A DNA stretch of 64,000 nt from Plutella xylostella (taxonomy: Eukaryota > Arthropoda > Insecta > Lepidoptera > Plutellidae). The stretch is from NCBI RefSeq assembly GCF_932276165.1, contig NC_063997.1, positions 10,001 to 74,000 of the forward strand. The letters run 5' to 3'. The position numbers and the translations under genes are program-made. The stretch's first letter is position 1, and the number at the start of each line of letters is the position of its first letter. Below the pieces are notes generated by a model. The model was not told the DNA's origin. It did no database searches and saw only the letters and a program-made list of their open reading frames with translations. This document shows, in pieces, positions 55,498 to 64,000 of the stretch.

Positions 55498-55739
55498 CAA
55501 ACTTACTACACTACACTGGGATTTTGTACACGTTTTTTTATTTATCTTTGTTGCGTCGTGTCGAAAATAATGTCGTAACTATGTGATAATTGTCATAATC
55601 ATAACATACCGTTTCCATGGCAACCATACCCTCAGAATACCTACTCTGTGAATATTAAGATTACAAGCTCAGACCAATCAAGCCATGCTGTGCTTACACA
55701 ACCCGGAATAAGGAACATTTATAAGTACATATTTCTCTA

Positions 55740-55862
55740 AAGCTGCGTACAGACCGGCCCAACGATGGATATTTATCATACATAATACAGGGCAGATTGC
55801 AGCAACGAAGATCAACGAAACCCGTTCGTTTGCGTTTGTTTGGCCGGTCTGTACGCAGCTTT
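55740..55862. mobile_element. Palindromic MITE, family 'AAGCTGCGTACAGACC', copy D
   Basis: Same termini as copy C, but the core GGATATTTATCATACATAATAC is in the opposite orientation, showing insertion on the other strand. Confidence 0.88.
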
Positions 55863-56457
55863 ATCAGAACGATAAAGCATCACTCTCATCCCATTGAATT
55901 TTAGGCGTTTTTGCATTATGGCAAAATTAAAATGGATGACGCCGACCCGGGTCGGTAAGCGCGAGGCCCCATTGCCGCGGTGCGCTGCTGCGCTGTGTTG
56001 CTTACCATAAATATTTCATTCATTTCATATATCAGGGCCATGTCCAAGGAACAGTATTATATCTCGTCATGTTATAAAAATAAATGGGGCGTCGCCTTAA
56101 GTGGAAAAAAACAAGACTACAATAGTGGCCAATGGCCATACACACGTTTCCATCGCCGGCACCGGTCTTGACCAAGGACTTTGCAAAGTCCTTGGTCTTG
56201 AGTCTTGACTGACCCAAGAATCGAGACCGCTTAATAGCCCTGATTTTACTGTGTACATCTACCTTCCGAACGAAAGTATCGTAGCTTTAATCACTAATCC
56301 AAGTCAAGACAAACGCTTTTGAAGACAAGAGGATACTCGATCTCGATACGAAACGGGACGAGTTAAAGGCCCGACCACCAGCGGCCATAAACTATAATTA
56401 TGTAAACGGTGTCTTAACGTGTGCCCAGTGTGCACGAACGTTCCAAGCCAAGATTGG
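55863..56457. other. Spacer between Chibby and the gypsy element
   Basis: No coding region recognised. A GC-rich patch lies at 55930-55990 and ACCAAGGACTTTG/CAAAGTCCTTGGT inverted pair at 56171-56205. Confidence 0.4.
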
Positions 56458-56461
56458 CTAT

Positions 56462-56561
56462 TGTGGTGATGTATTCTATGTCTATCCTTTATGTATCAAT
56501 AAACGCCAGTCTAAGCCTAACGCGTGTCTTATTCAACCGCCTCCTTAGCTCCAACCTTATA
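56462..56561 (+). repeat. Gypsy 5' LTR (100 bp)
   Basis: Contains ATCAATAAACGCC, a poly(A)-type signal, and no clear TATA box. Confidence 0.9.
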
Positions 56562-56665
56562 TGGCGACCTTGCCAATTCGGTTGTAAAAATAAATAAATT
56601 TATTCTCCTATATACGTAATATATACCGACAAATACATATATATTTCGGACTTTTATGTGTTAAA

Positions 56666-56938
56666 ATGGGTAACACTAAATCGCAAGAAACAATCATTGC
56701 CCAAAATGGGGAAGGCAATTCCGCGAGTGTGCAACAATTGCAATACCATGTATCGGTGACCAACGTTCTACTGATGATTATCGTCATGTTCCTGTGCCTC
56801 GGTGGTTGCTTTAAACTGATGGAATTATACAAAAAGTGCCACCAGCAACAAATACGTCGTGAAATAAACGCGCGGTCCGTGATGATGCTGAAGCCGGTCG
56901 GCGACCGCCGGCCCCCTGAGGAAGTGCTACGTGTATAA
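56666..56938 (+). CDS. Small upstream ORF of the gypsy element, myristoyl-type N-terminus and one TM segment (90 aa)
   Basis: Starts MGNTKSQ, which fits an N-myristoylation signal (Gly2, Ser6). A hydrophobic segment VLLMIIVMFLCLGGCF lies at residues ~35-50, followed by a Lys/Arg/Gln-rich tail. It lies between the primer-binding site and gag, where gypsy elements usually have only leader sequence. It has no resemblance to capsid or env that I can name. The intact frame in a young element argues that it is kept by selection, which is inference. Confidence 0.6.
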   Translation: MGNTKSQETIIAQNGEGNSASVQQLQYHVSVTNVLLMIIVMFLCLGGCFKLMELYKKCHQQQIRREINARSVMMLKPVGDRRPPEEVLRV

Positions 56939-57210
56939 AAGTGATATTCAGTGCCTACACATATATATTTTTATTATCTGAACAAATAATAATCGAGTGA
57001 ATTACCCATTTAAAGTGCGTCATACAATGTAAGATGTCTTATTGAGTGCACAAGGCTCACGCGAATTCAATACCTACGGGCGGACAAAAAAGGAAAGTGT
57101 TTACATTCTTGGGACTTGCACGAGGCTCGCGCGCGATAAATACTGTGACTTGAACTTGAAAATAATTAATTAGGGTTCAATATAATGTTTATTCTATTAT
57201 TAATCATGAC

Positions 57211-58380
57211 ATGGAATTTATTTGCGTAACTCTTACTAAATTAAGGTCCTTATATACGAATCTAACTAAATTAAGTCTTAAAAGAAGGACTTCTGAAACA
57301 TTAAAAGGTAAACTAAATGAATGTAATATTATCTACAGGGAGCACCAGAAAATAGTTGATATTTTGGAAAAGGAGATTAAAAATTGTGAGATAAATAGTA
57401 GTGACGTAATAATTATACGGGAAAATTGTACGGAAATTAATAATTTGTACTCCCAAATACACGAATTTTGTAATCAATATATAGGTAGTATAGAGTCAAA
57501 TTTATTACCAAAAATGGATAAATTCGATTTGAAAACAGCTATAATGCTGCTACCAGAAATGAATGGAGATGAATGTGTGACGAAAAAATTAATTAATTGT
57601 ATAGAAATGTATCAAAGTATAATTGATTCTACTACGGAACCACAGTTAATTAAATTTGTTCTCACTTCTAGACTTTCGGAGAGCGCTAAAATGCGCCTAT
57701 CCCAAAACTATTCTACATGCAATGACTTAATTAGTGATATGAAGGCACACCTTTTAACTAAGAGATCCAGTAACGCCATTCATTTGGAACTTATGAAAAT
57801 GCGGCAAAATGATGATACGGTAGAGGATTATGGAAAAAAAATTGAGGACTTGTTTATTAATCTGACAATTTCACAGGCTGATGGGAAGGCTGACTCGTTC
57901 CAAACGCTTAAACCAATAAATGAAAAATTAGCTATTCACAGATTTACAGATGGACTACGCAGCCGTGAGTTAAGTGTCATTTTAGCGGCCCGGAATTATT
58001 CGGAGCTGAAAGATGTTATTCGGGCTGCGAAGGACGAAGAAGCTTCGGGAAACCACCAATCTACTTCTTCAGTATTTGCTGGTCAGACTCAAAGGGGCTA
58101 TCCAGGTAGGTTTGGTAGTAGGAATTTTTATTCCAATAGGTACCCAAGAGCCAGAGGTCATTTCCAGAGAACGAATAATTGGGACTTTAATGGTAATCCA
58201 GGTGGTGATAACAGAAATGGGTTCCCGAGCCGCTATCAGCGAGGGGGTCGCGGCGGTTATAACGACAACTACAGAGGTAGGTACATTCACGCCCAAACGC
58301 GTAGGATAAATTGCCTCAATGAAACCGATAATTCGCCCAATGAACAAAATTTAAATTCGGAAACATTTTTTCGTGACTAA
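57211..58380 (+). CDS. Gypsy gag protein (389 aa)
   Basis: Capsid-type protein: helical N-terminal part with KLRSLYTNLTKL and HQKIVDILEKEI, a capsid-like middle (FDLKTAIMLLPEMNG, KFVLTSRLSESAKMRL, HLELMKMRQNDDTVEDYGKK) and a Gly/Arg/Asn-rich C-terminus (RGGRGGYNDNYRGR) in place of CCHC zinc knuckles. RGG-type tails can bind RNA. The last codons overlap the start of the pol frame by 26 nt. Confidence 0.88.
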   Translation: MEFICVTLTKLRSLYTNLTKLSLKRRTSETLKGKLNECNIIYREHQKIVDILEKEIKNCEINSSDVIIIRENCTEINNLYSQIHEFCNQYIGSIESNLLPKMDKFDLKTAIMLLPEMNGDECVTKKLINCIEMYQSIIDSTTEPQLIKFVLTSRLSESAKMRLSQNYSTCNDLISDMKAHLLTKRSSNAIHLELMKMRQNDDTVEDYGKKIEDLFINLTISQADGKADSFQTLKPINEKLAIHRFTDGLRSRELSVILAARNYSELKDVIRAAKDEEASGNHQSTSSVFAGQTQRGYPGRFGSRNFYSNRYPRARGHFQRTNNWDFNGNPGGDNRNGFPSRYQRGGRGGYNDNYRGRYIHAQTRRINCLNETDNSPNEQNLNSETFFRD

Positions 58381-61300
58381 AACCATATTTACGTGCAATT
58401 TCGGGAACTATGTAGAATTATACTACAATAATTTACAGCGAAAATTTTTAGTTGATTCAGGCGCCACAATATCGGTTATAAAACTTGAGGCCTTGAGTTA
58501 CACTGACAGCGAAAATATACATAAAAATTGCATACAAATTCAAGGATTAGGTGGAAACTTATTAACTGAAGGCAACGTTAAATTAGAACTGTTTGTAGAA
58601 GATAATGTCATTCAGCACGACTTTCATGTACTTAATAATTTACCATGTGACTATGATGGAATAATAGGACAAGATTTTTTGGAATATTACAGATGTGTCT
58701 TAGACTATGAACGATGCGCGTTATCTTTAAAAAATAATAATTCTGTTATATTAATACAGTTACAAAACGGGAATAGATTAAAGAATAAAAGTTTTGAAAT
58801 TCCCCCGAGATGTGAAAAATATTTATGGCTAGACACAGACAAAAGTGATGATTGCGTTATTTTTCCAATGGCATTAGGAGAAGGTATATTTTTAGCAGGT
58901 AGTATTAGTAAACCAAAAAACGGGAAAATACCTGTGCAAGTATTAAATACTAGGGAAGAAACAGTGAAAATTAGTAATTTTAACCCTGAAATAGATGATC
59001 TAAATGATTATTTAATAAAAAACTTTGAATTTAACGAAAAATCGCCGGCTAGAGTAAAGAAACTATTAAATACAATCGATTTGTCACATTTAAAAGCAGA
59101 AGAAAGAACATCAATAATAGATATTTGTGCCAAATTTGCAGATATTTTCTATTTGCCTGGTGATCAATTATCCACTACTGATATCTACGAAACTAAAATA
59201 CATGTAAAACCTGATGCTTCACCAGTTTACACTAAACAATACCGACTACCACATGCTCAGAAAGAAGAATTAGAAAAGCAACTTCAAAATATGTTATCTG
59301 AAAAAATTATTGAACCAGCAAGTAGTGAGTGGTCCAGCCCTGTTCTATTGGTACCAAAAAAATCTACCGACGGTAATAAGAAATGGAGATTAGTAATAGA
59401 TTTCAGAAAACTTAATGAAAGAATTGTAGACGATAAATTTCCGCTGCCGAATATAACTGATATTTTAGATTCTCTTTCCGGTTCAGTTTACTTCAGCCAC
59501 CTAGATTTAAATTCAGGATATTATCAACTTAATTTAGATCGCTCTAGTAGACCGTATACAGCATTTACAACACCTTCCGGACAGTACCAGCTTACTCGGT
59601 TACCAATGGGTCTTAAGACATCACCAAGTTCCTTCTCACGAGCAATGACTATTGCAATGGCGGGCTTAAACTATGAAAAATGCTTTGTCTATCTTGATGA
59701 TCTAGTCTGTTTTGGCCGTTCGTTAGATATTCATAATAAAAATCTATTAGAAATCTTTGAAAGACTTAGAAAAGTAAATTTGAAATTGAATCCACAGAAA
59801 TGTTGTTTCCTAAAAAAAGAATTACTATACCTCGGCCACGTAGTTTCAGATAAAGGAATATCACCGGACCCAGATAAGATAAAAACTTTAAAAAATTACC
59901 CCGAACCAAAATGTCAAGATGAAGTTAGGAGATTTGTTGCATTTAGTAACTACTATCGTAAATTTATACCACACTTCGCAAAAATCACCATACCATTAAA
60001 TAATCTTTTAAAGAAAAATCGCCCTTTTGATTGGACATCAGATTGTCAATATTCTTTCGAAACATTAAAACAAGCACTAACAACTACACCAATATTAGAA
60101 TACCCAGATTTCACAAAGACAAATACTTTTATTTTACAAACCGACGCATCCAACACGGCTATTGGAGCAGTTTTATGTAATAGCAACATGAAACCAATTG
60201 CATACACGAGTCGCCCGCTTAATAAGGCGGAACAAAACTACCCCACTATCCAAAAAGAACTTGTTGCGATTGTTTGGTCGGTTAAATACTTCAGACCATA
60301 TTTATTTGGCCGAAGATTTATAATTCAAACAGACCACAAACCACTGGTTTATTTATTCGGAATGCGTGATCCAACAAGTAGACTGTTGAAATTTCGACTA
60401 GTATTAGAAGAGTATGACTTCACCATTCAATATATTAAAGGAAAAGATAATGTTACAGCAGACGCATTATCGAGGATAAATATAACATCTGACGAACTTA
60501 AAAATATGAATAATCAATTTAGTATTAACGTTATTACAAGAGCACAAAAGAAAAAAAATGATGAAGAGGAAAGAAAAAAGGCGGATACAATTACTGTCGA
60601 CAAACCTACAGGTGACAAGCTTAGCAAACCTAAAATTGTAGAATTGATTAGAAAACCAAATGAGTGCGTGGAAATGATACTAAGTGAAGGAAAATATATT
60701 AAAATGTTAAAAGAAAATAATCGTATAACAGATGAAATCAAATGCTTTGCCTTAGAAAAAGATAAAGATATATTGCATGTAAACCTTGATTTCAGGGCAC
60801 ATTTCTCGCGAGCCGAATTTGTGACGGAATTAAGTAATTATTGCAATAAAATAAAAGTTAAAAGAATATGTATAATAAAAAATGAAAGAAATGAAGAATT
60901 TATAAAAAGTATATGCAATGAAATAAAAAATAAGCAAAAATGGAAGGGTCCACAAATATGTATTTTAAGAGGTGTACGTAGAATCGATAATAACGAGGAA
61001 AAAACTATTATATTAAAAGACTTTCACCTTCTTCCTACAAATGCACACGCTGGCGTGCGTAGGATGACTAATAATATTAAAAGAAAATACTACTGGTCAG
61101 GAATAGAAAGCGACGTCAAAAAACTTATAAAAAATTGTGACGAATGTCAAAGAATGAAACATTCCAGGTATACTAAAGAACCTATGTGCATAACAACTAC
61201 GGCTACATATGCTTTTCAAAGGATTTATTTAGATTTAGTAGGACCACTGCTAAAAGATCATGACGAAAATTGCTATATACTTACACTTCAATGTGACCTT

Positions 61301-62023
61301 AGCAAGTTTATAGAAGCGTATGCAATAAAAAGTAAGGATAGTACAGTCGTAGCTAGGGCATTAGTAGATAACTTTATTTTAAGATACGGTGTGCCAGAAT
61401 CTATAGTTTCCGATAGAGGATCAGAATTTATCTCATCAACCATGGAACAAGTTTGCAAAATTCTCGAAATAAACAAGTTATCTTCTACCGCATATCATCA
61501 TGAATCTATTGGCTCTCTTGAAAACAATCATAAACATTTAGGAGCATTCTTACGTACCCAATGCGAAAACAAACCAGATACGTGGAGTTATTGGATCCCT
61601 TATTGGTGTTTTAGTTATAATAATACTGTTCATACTGAGTCAAAATATACTCCATTTGAACTTGTTTTCGGCCGAGCTTGTAAATTACCTAACAATTTGA
61701 CAGATAATGTAGAACCATTATATAACCCAGATAATTACGCTTTAGAACTTAAGTATAAACTTCAAGTAGCTCATAAGGATGCCCATGATAATTTAGTGTT
61801 AAGCAAAATTAAACGAAAAAGTAATTTTGATAAAAATATTAACCCTATAGTTTATAAGAAAAATGATTATTTACTGGTTAAAAATGAAACTGGAACAAAA
61901 CTTGATGCTTTGTATAATGGTCCATATTTGGTTATTGAGGATATTGAACCTAATGTCAAAATTCTAAAGAATGATAAAATTGATACTGTACACAAAAATC
62001 GCACCAAACCATATTTTATGTAA
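58373..62023 (+). CDS. Gypsy pol polyprotein (protease, RT, RNase H, integrase; ~1216 aa)
   Basis: The frame opens at 58355 after a stop, overlaps the end of gag, and is +1 (or -2) relative to gag; its first listed codon is GTG 58373, so it is probably made by ribosomal frameshift near ATTTTTTCG (58365-58373). In order: protease FLVDSGATISVI (~25-36); reverse transcriptase with WRLVIDFRKLNE and catalytic FVYLDDLVCF (~440); RNase H QTDASNTAIGAVL and TDHKPLVYLFG; integrase with HAGVRR...CDECQ zinc site, LDLVGPL, SDRGSEF and SLENNHKH giving D-D-E. No stop interrupts it. Typical of Ty3/gypsy elements without env. Confidence 0.93.
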   Translation: MTKTIFTCNFGNYVELYYNNLQRKFLVDSGATISVIKLEALSYTDSENIHKNCIQIQGLGGNLLTEGNVKLELFVEDNVIQHDFHVLNNLPCDYDGIIGQDFLEYYRCVLDYERCALSLKNNNSVILIQLQNGNRLKNKSFEIPPRCEKYLWLDTDKSDDCVIFPMALGEGIFLAGSISKPKNGKIPVQVLNTREETVKISNFNPEIDDLNDYLIKNFEFNEKSPARVKKLLNTIDLSHLKAEERTSIIDICAKFADIFYLPGDQLSTTDIYETKIHVKPDASPVYTKQYRLPHAQKEELEKQLQNMLSEKIIEPASSEWSSPVLLVPKKSTDGNKKWRLVIDFRKLNERIVDDKFPLPNITDILDSLSGSVYFSHLDLNSGYYQLNLDRSSRPYTAFTTPSGQYQLTRLPMGLKTSPSSFSRAMTIAMAGLNYEKCFVYLDDLVCFGRSLDIHNKNLLEIFERLRKVNLKLNPQKCCFLKKELLYLGHVVSDKGISPDPDKIKTLKNYPEPKCQDEVRRFVAFSNYYRKFIPHFAKITIPLNNLLKKNRPFDWTSDCQYSFETLKQALTTTPILEYPDFTKTNTFILQTDASNTAIGAVLCNSNMKPIAYTSRPLNKAEQNYPTIQKELVAIVWSVKYFRPYLFGRRFIIQTDHKPLVYLFGMRDPTSRLLKFRLVLEEYDFTIQYIKGKDNVTADALSRINITSDELKNMNNQFSINVITRAQKKKNDEEERKKADTITVDKPTGDKLSKPKIVELIRKPNECVEMILSEGKYIKMLKENNRITDEIKCFALEKDKDILHVNLDFRAHFSRAEFVTELSNYCNKIKVKRICIIKNERNEEFIKSICNEIKNKQKWKGPQICILRGVRRIDNNEEKTIILKDFHLLPTNAHAGVRRMTNNIKRKYYWSGIESDVKKLIKNCDECQRMKHSRYTKEPMCITTTATYAFQRIYLDLVGPLLKDHDENCYILTLQCDLSKFIEAYAIKSKDSTVVARALVDNFILRYGVPESIVSDRGSEFISSTMEQVCKILEINKLSSTAYHHESIGSLENNHKHLGAFLRTQCENKPDTWSYWIPYWCFSYNNTVHTESKYTPFELVFGRACKLPNNLTDNVEPLYNPDNYALELKYKLQVAHKDAHDNLVLSKIKRKSNFDKNINPIVYKKNDYLLVKNETGTKLDALYNGPYLVIEDIEPNVKILKNDKIDTVHKNRTKPYFM

Positions 62024-62161
62024 TCTCTTAATTCTAAGCTCTATATAATCTCATGCTATTAATGTATCCTATATACTTATGACTATCATAATTATTATAC
62101 ATATTATTACCAAAAAAAAATGTAATCATAGATTTTTTTTTTTTTGTTATTACCGGGAAGG

Positions 62162-62261
62162 TGTGGTGATGTATTCTATGTCTATCCTTTATGTATCAAT
62201 AAACGCCAGTCTAAGCCTAACGCGTGTCTTATTCAACCGCCTCCTTAGCTCCAACCTTATA
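62162..62261 (+). repeat. Gypsy 3' LTR (100 bp)
   Basis: Same sequence as the 5' LTR. Preceded by CCGGGAAGG, the likely polypurine tract end, after a long T run. Confidence 0.9.
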
Positions 62262-62265
62262 CTAT

Positions 62266-63474
62266 ATAAGTCACTTGAGGGCACACCAGCGGAACTCTCA
62301 GCAACTATAAAACACGGAGTTTGAACGCAGTCGCCATGGCCGAATACGGCATTATGTAACTTATTGCTGTACTAGTCCTTGTTGCGGCATGAAGGAAGGG
62401 TTTGTACGTATGGCCTACTGGGAGTGGGACTGCCTTCAGGCAGTAAGTAAATATTAAAAATACTTCCTTGTAAGTATAAAAATTTAATACTGCAATAAAC
62501 TAAACTTTTAAATAAATATTAACAAAATATATAAAATTAATACAACAAATTTACAAAATTGATGTTATAACTTACAATAAATAGTGGAATGTAGACGAAG
62601 ACTGTCGATTATTGCTTATTTCCAGACTTACACGATTATGTCATTAATTGGTACTTGTAAACCTATAATACTTATCCAATATTCGATATAAATACTTAGG
62701 TACATGAGCACGTATAGTGGTGGCTTCACACCTGCGCACGCACTACATACAACGCGGTGGACGAGATCGCAGACTTTCAAGCGATGCCACGCGGCCGTTG
62801 TGACAACACTTCCACGTATCGTGTAACGCAACGCACACACACAACGCCCGTGGGGCATCGCCCTTAATTAACTTCAATACCATTTCAAAATGTAGAGGAC
62901 TATCTAAAATATGTAGGTACTTTAACATTAAATACATAAATGATTAACTTCCAGCGAGCGGGGCAGATTAAAATCGTAAAAAAAAGTGAAAATACTTGTC
63001 AAAAGGCAGTCGGTTGATTAGATACAATAAGTACCTACCTAATTTATTTAATTTAAAGTTGAAAATTTCACAGTCATTAATGTTACTTTTAGAGCCGATG
63101 ACGGCGGATGTATAGTTATCACATAGCGAGTCAATTACTCAAAACCTGTAATTGTATTCGACCGAGTTTACACTTTATACCTATCAGTTAGTATACCTAT
63201 AAAATAGAAAACATGTTGTTCTTAATATTGGACTGACTCTGAATGAGTACATGTTTGTTCTTTCGTTGATTAAAAGGCAAGTGATGCGAGCCCTCTCGCC
63301 CCGTCCCACTGTCAATGTCTTCACTGGGGCTTTCTTCCTCCATCCCTCCCTCCCCCCCTCCCCCGCTCCCCGCCCCGCGGCTCACAGCTCGGCGCGGCAC
63401 AGCCCCCCCCCCTCCCCCCCCCCGCAGCTCACAGCTCGGCGCGGCACAGCCCCCCCCTCCCCCCCCCCCGCAGC
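62266..63474. other. Spacer between the gypsy element and the MFSD10-like gene
   Basis: AT-rich. A degraded repeat lies at 62266-62450 (GGGAGTGGGACTGCCTTCAGGC). The 3' UTR of the minus-strand MFSD10-like gene lies at the right end. No coding region is supported. Confidence 0.45.
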
Positions 63475-63500
63475 TCACAGCTCGGCGCGGCACAGCATGG
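63380..63500. repeat. 46-47-bp tandem repeat copying the MFSD10-like stop-codon region (3 copies)
   Basis: CTCACAGCTCGGCGCGGCAC occurs at 63381, 63428 and 63474, joined by C-rich linkers. The right-most copy is the actual coding end on the minus strand; the other two are 3' UTR copies. Confidence 0.9.
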
Positions 63501-64000
63501 CGGCGGGCAGCAGCAGCAGCGCGGCGCCCACCGCGTACGTCAGCACCGGCCCGCCCCACCAGTACACTGGACAAACATACAAAATACGATTACGTATTTC
63601 ATACACACACACGGAAACAACACAGAAACAAGTAAGAAAAGAAACTTTATAAAGTAATTATTGCAAGATGCAGGACATACTCAACAACTCAAAAACTACC
63701 TGCATTGGAATATGGTTCGATCTTACTATTATTATAAACACGAAATTTGATAAATAAATTTGATGATCATGAAAATTTGTATGCATAAAGCTGACGTAAA
63801 TTACCTTTTCATAAATTACCACGGTGAAAGTTTTTAATGAGAAAATAATATAATGAGTGATACATACTGGTGGCGGCGGCGAGCGGGCCCAGCGCCCGCG
63901 CCAGCGCGCCCAGCGAGCGCAGCGCGCCCAGCACCGCCCCCCGCGCCCCCGCGCCCGCCCCGCGCGCCGCCAGCTCCGACAGACACGACACCGCGAACGC
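63475..64000 (-). CDS. MFSD10: MFSD10/rtet-like major facilitator transporter, C-terminal part
   Basis: Two minus-strand exons are visible: >64000-63868 and 63566-63475; the rest of the gene lies beyond the right edge. The joined peptide has CLSELAARG, then LGALRSLGALARALGPLAA, which is the family's characteristic cytosolic loop and helix 11 region, then YWWGGPVLTYAVGAALLLL (last helix) and a short tail ending RAEL. MFSD10 is a 12-TM organic-anion/tetracycline-type transporter. The assignment rests on this short match. The exon is Ala/Gly-rich and very GC-rich. Confidence 0.75.

Larger units (their letters stand above)
56462..62261 (+). mobile_element. Ty3/gypsy LTR retrotransposon with 100-bp LTRs
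   Basis: LTRs TGTGGTGATG...CAACCTTATA at 56462-56561 and 62162-62261 read identical. CTAT flanks both ends (56458-56461, 62262-62265), the 4-bp duplication expected for gypsy elements. A primer-binding site beginning TGGCGACCTTGCC follows the left LTR directly. The element carries a small membrane-type ORF, gag, and pol in a different frame. No env is present. Very AT-rich, unlike the BEL element. Confidence 0.93.

Overview
The window looks like a gene-dense but transposon-laden piece of a lepidopteran (moth or butterfly) nuclear genome. The evidence is short GC-rich exons in AT-rich introns with GT-AG junctions, very frequent TAGGTACC-type words, and repeat families typical of Lepidoptera: Helitron ends of the type GCGCGGGAACAGCTAG, the GTAGCC...CGAGTCGGGCTCGCGC repeat, tRNA-derived SINEs, RTE LINEs, a BEL/Pao element and small palindromic MITEs. 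The species cannot be told from the sequence.

Host genes, left to right: serine hydroxymethyltransferase (+, 5406-10745, 8 exons), a Rab40-type GTPase with SOCS box (+, 13054-17747, 6 exons), an unnamed four-TM membrane protein (+, 19858-22890, 4 exons), mitochondrial 2'-O-rRNA methyltransferase MRM2/FtsJ (-, 24579-23666, 3 exons), DNA topoisomerase III alpha (+, 25488-52894, 19 exons, 1043 aa), Chibby (-, 55497-53851, 2 exons) and the C-terminal end of an MFSD10/rtet-like transporter (-, entering from the right edge). I joined exons by reading phase and by comparison with remembered family sequences. SHMT, Rab40, MRM2, TOP3A and Chibby close as uninterrupted frames. MRM2 and TOP3A are head-to-head. 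SHMT and TOP3A both have an upstream ATG with a basic, mitochondrial-type leader and an in-frame internal ATG just before the conserved core, suggesting dual targeting.

Mobile DNA: a nearly complete RTE-type LINE (1045-5055); a full-length BEL/Pao element with identical 290-bp LTRs and one uninterrupted 1884-codon frame, inserted into a hAT-like element that sits in TOP3A intron 4 (both insertions have perfect target-site duplications); two decayed RTE copies in intron 8; a 2.8-kb hAT-like composite carrying a 5'-truncated LINE in intron 10; and a 5.8-kb Ty3/gypsy element with identical LTRs of only 100 bp between Chibby and the MFSD10-like gene. Helitrons, SINEs and several perfectly folded inverted-repeat elements fill introns and spacers.

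The most unusual signal is in TOP3A. Three introns carry tandem arrays that copy splice junctions. Intron 10 has 18 copies of a 31-bp unit made of an exon 3' end plus its 5' splice site. Intron 11 has about eight ~39-bp units that each end in an acceptor-like AG before GCAC/ACAC-like sequence. Intron 13 has two extra copies of the last 48 nt of exon 13, each with its own acceptor and donor and in frame. The stop-codon ends of Chibby and the MFSD10-like gene are also tandemly duplicated into their 3' UTRs, so exon-end duplication appears to be a local habit.
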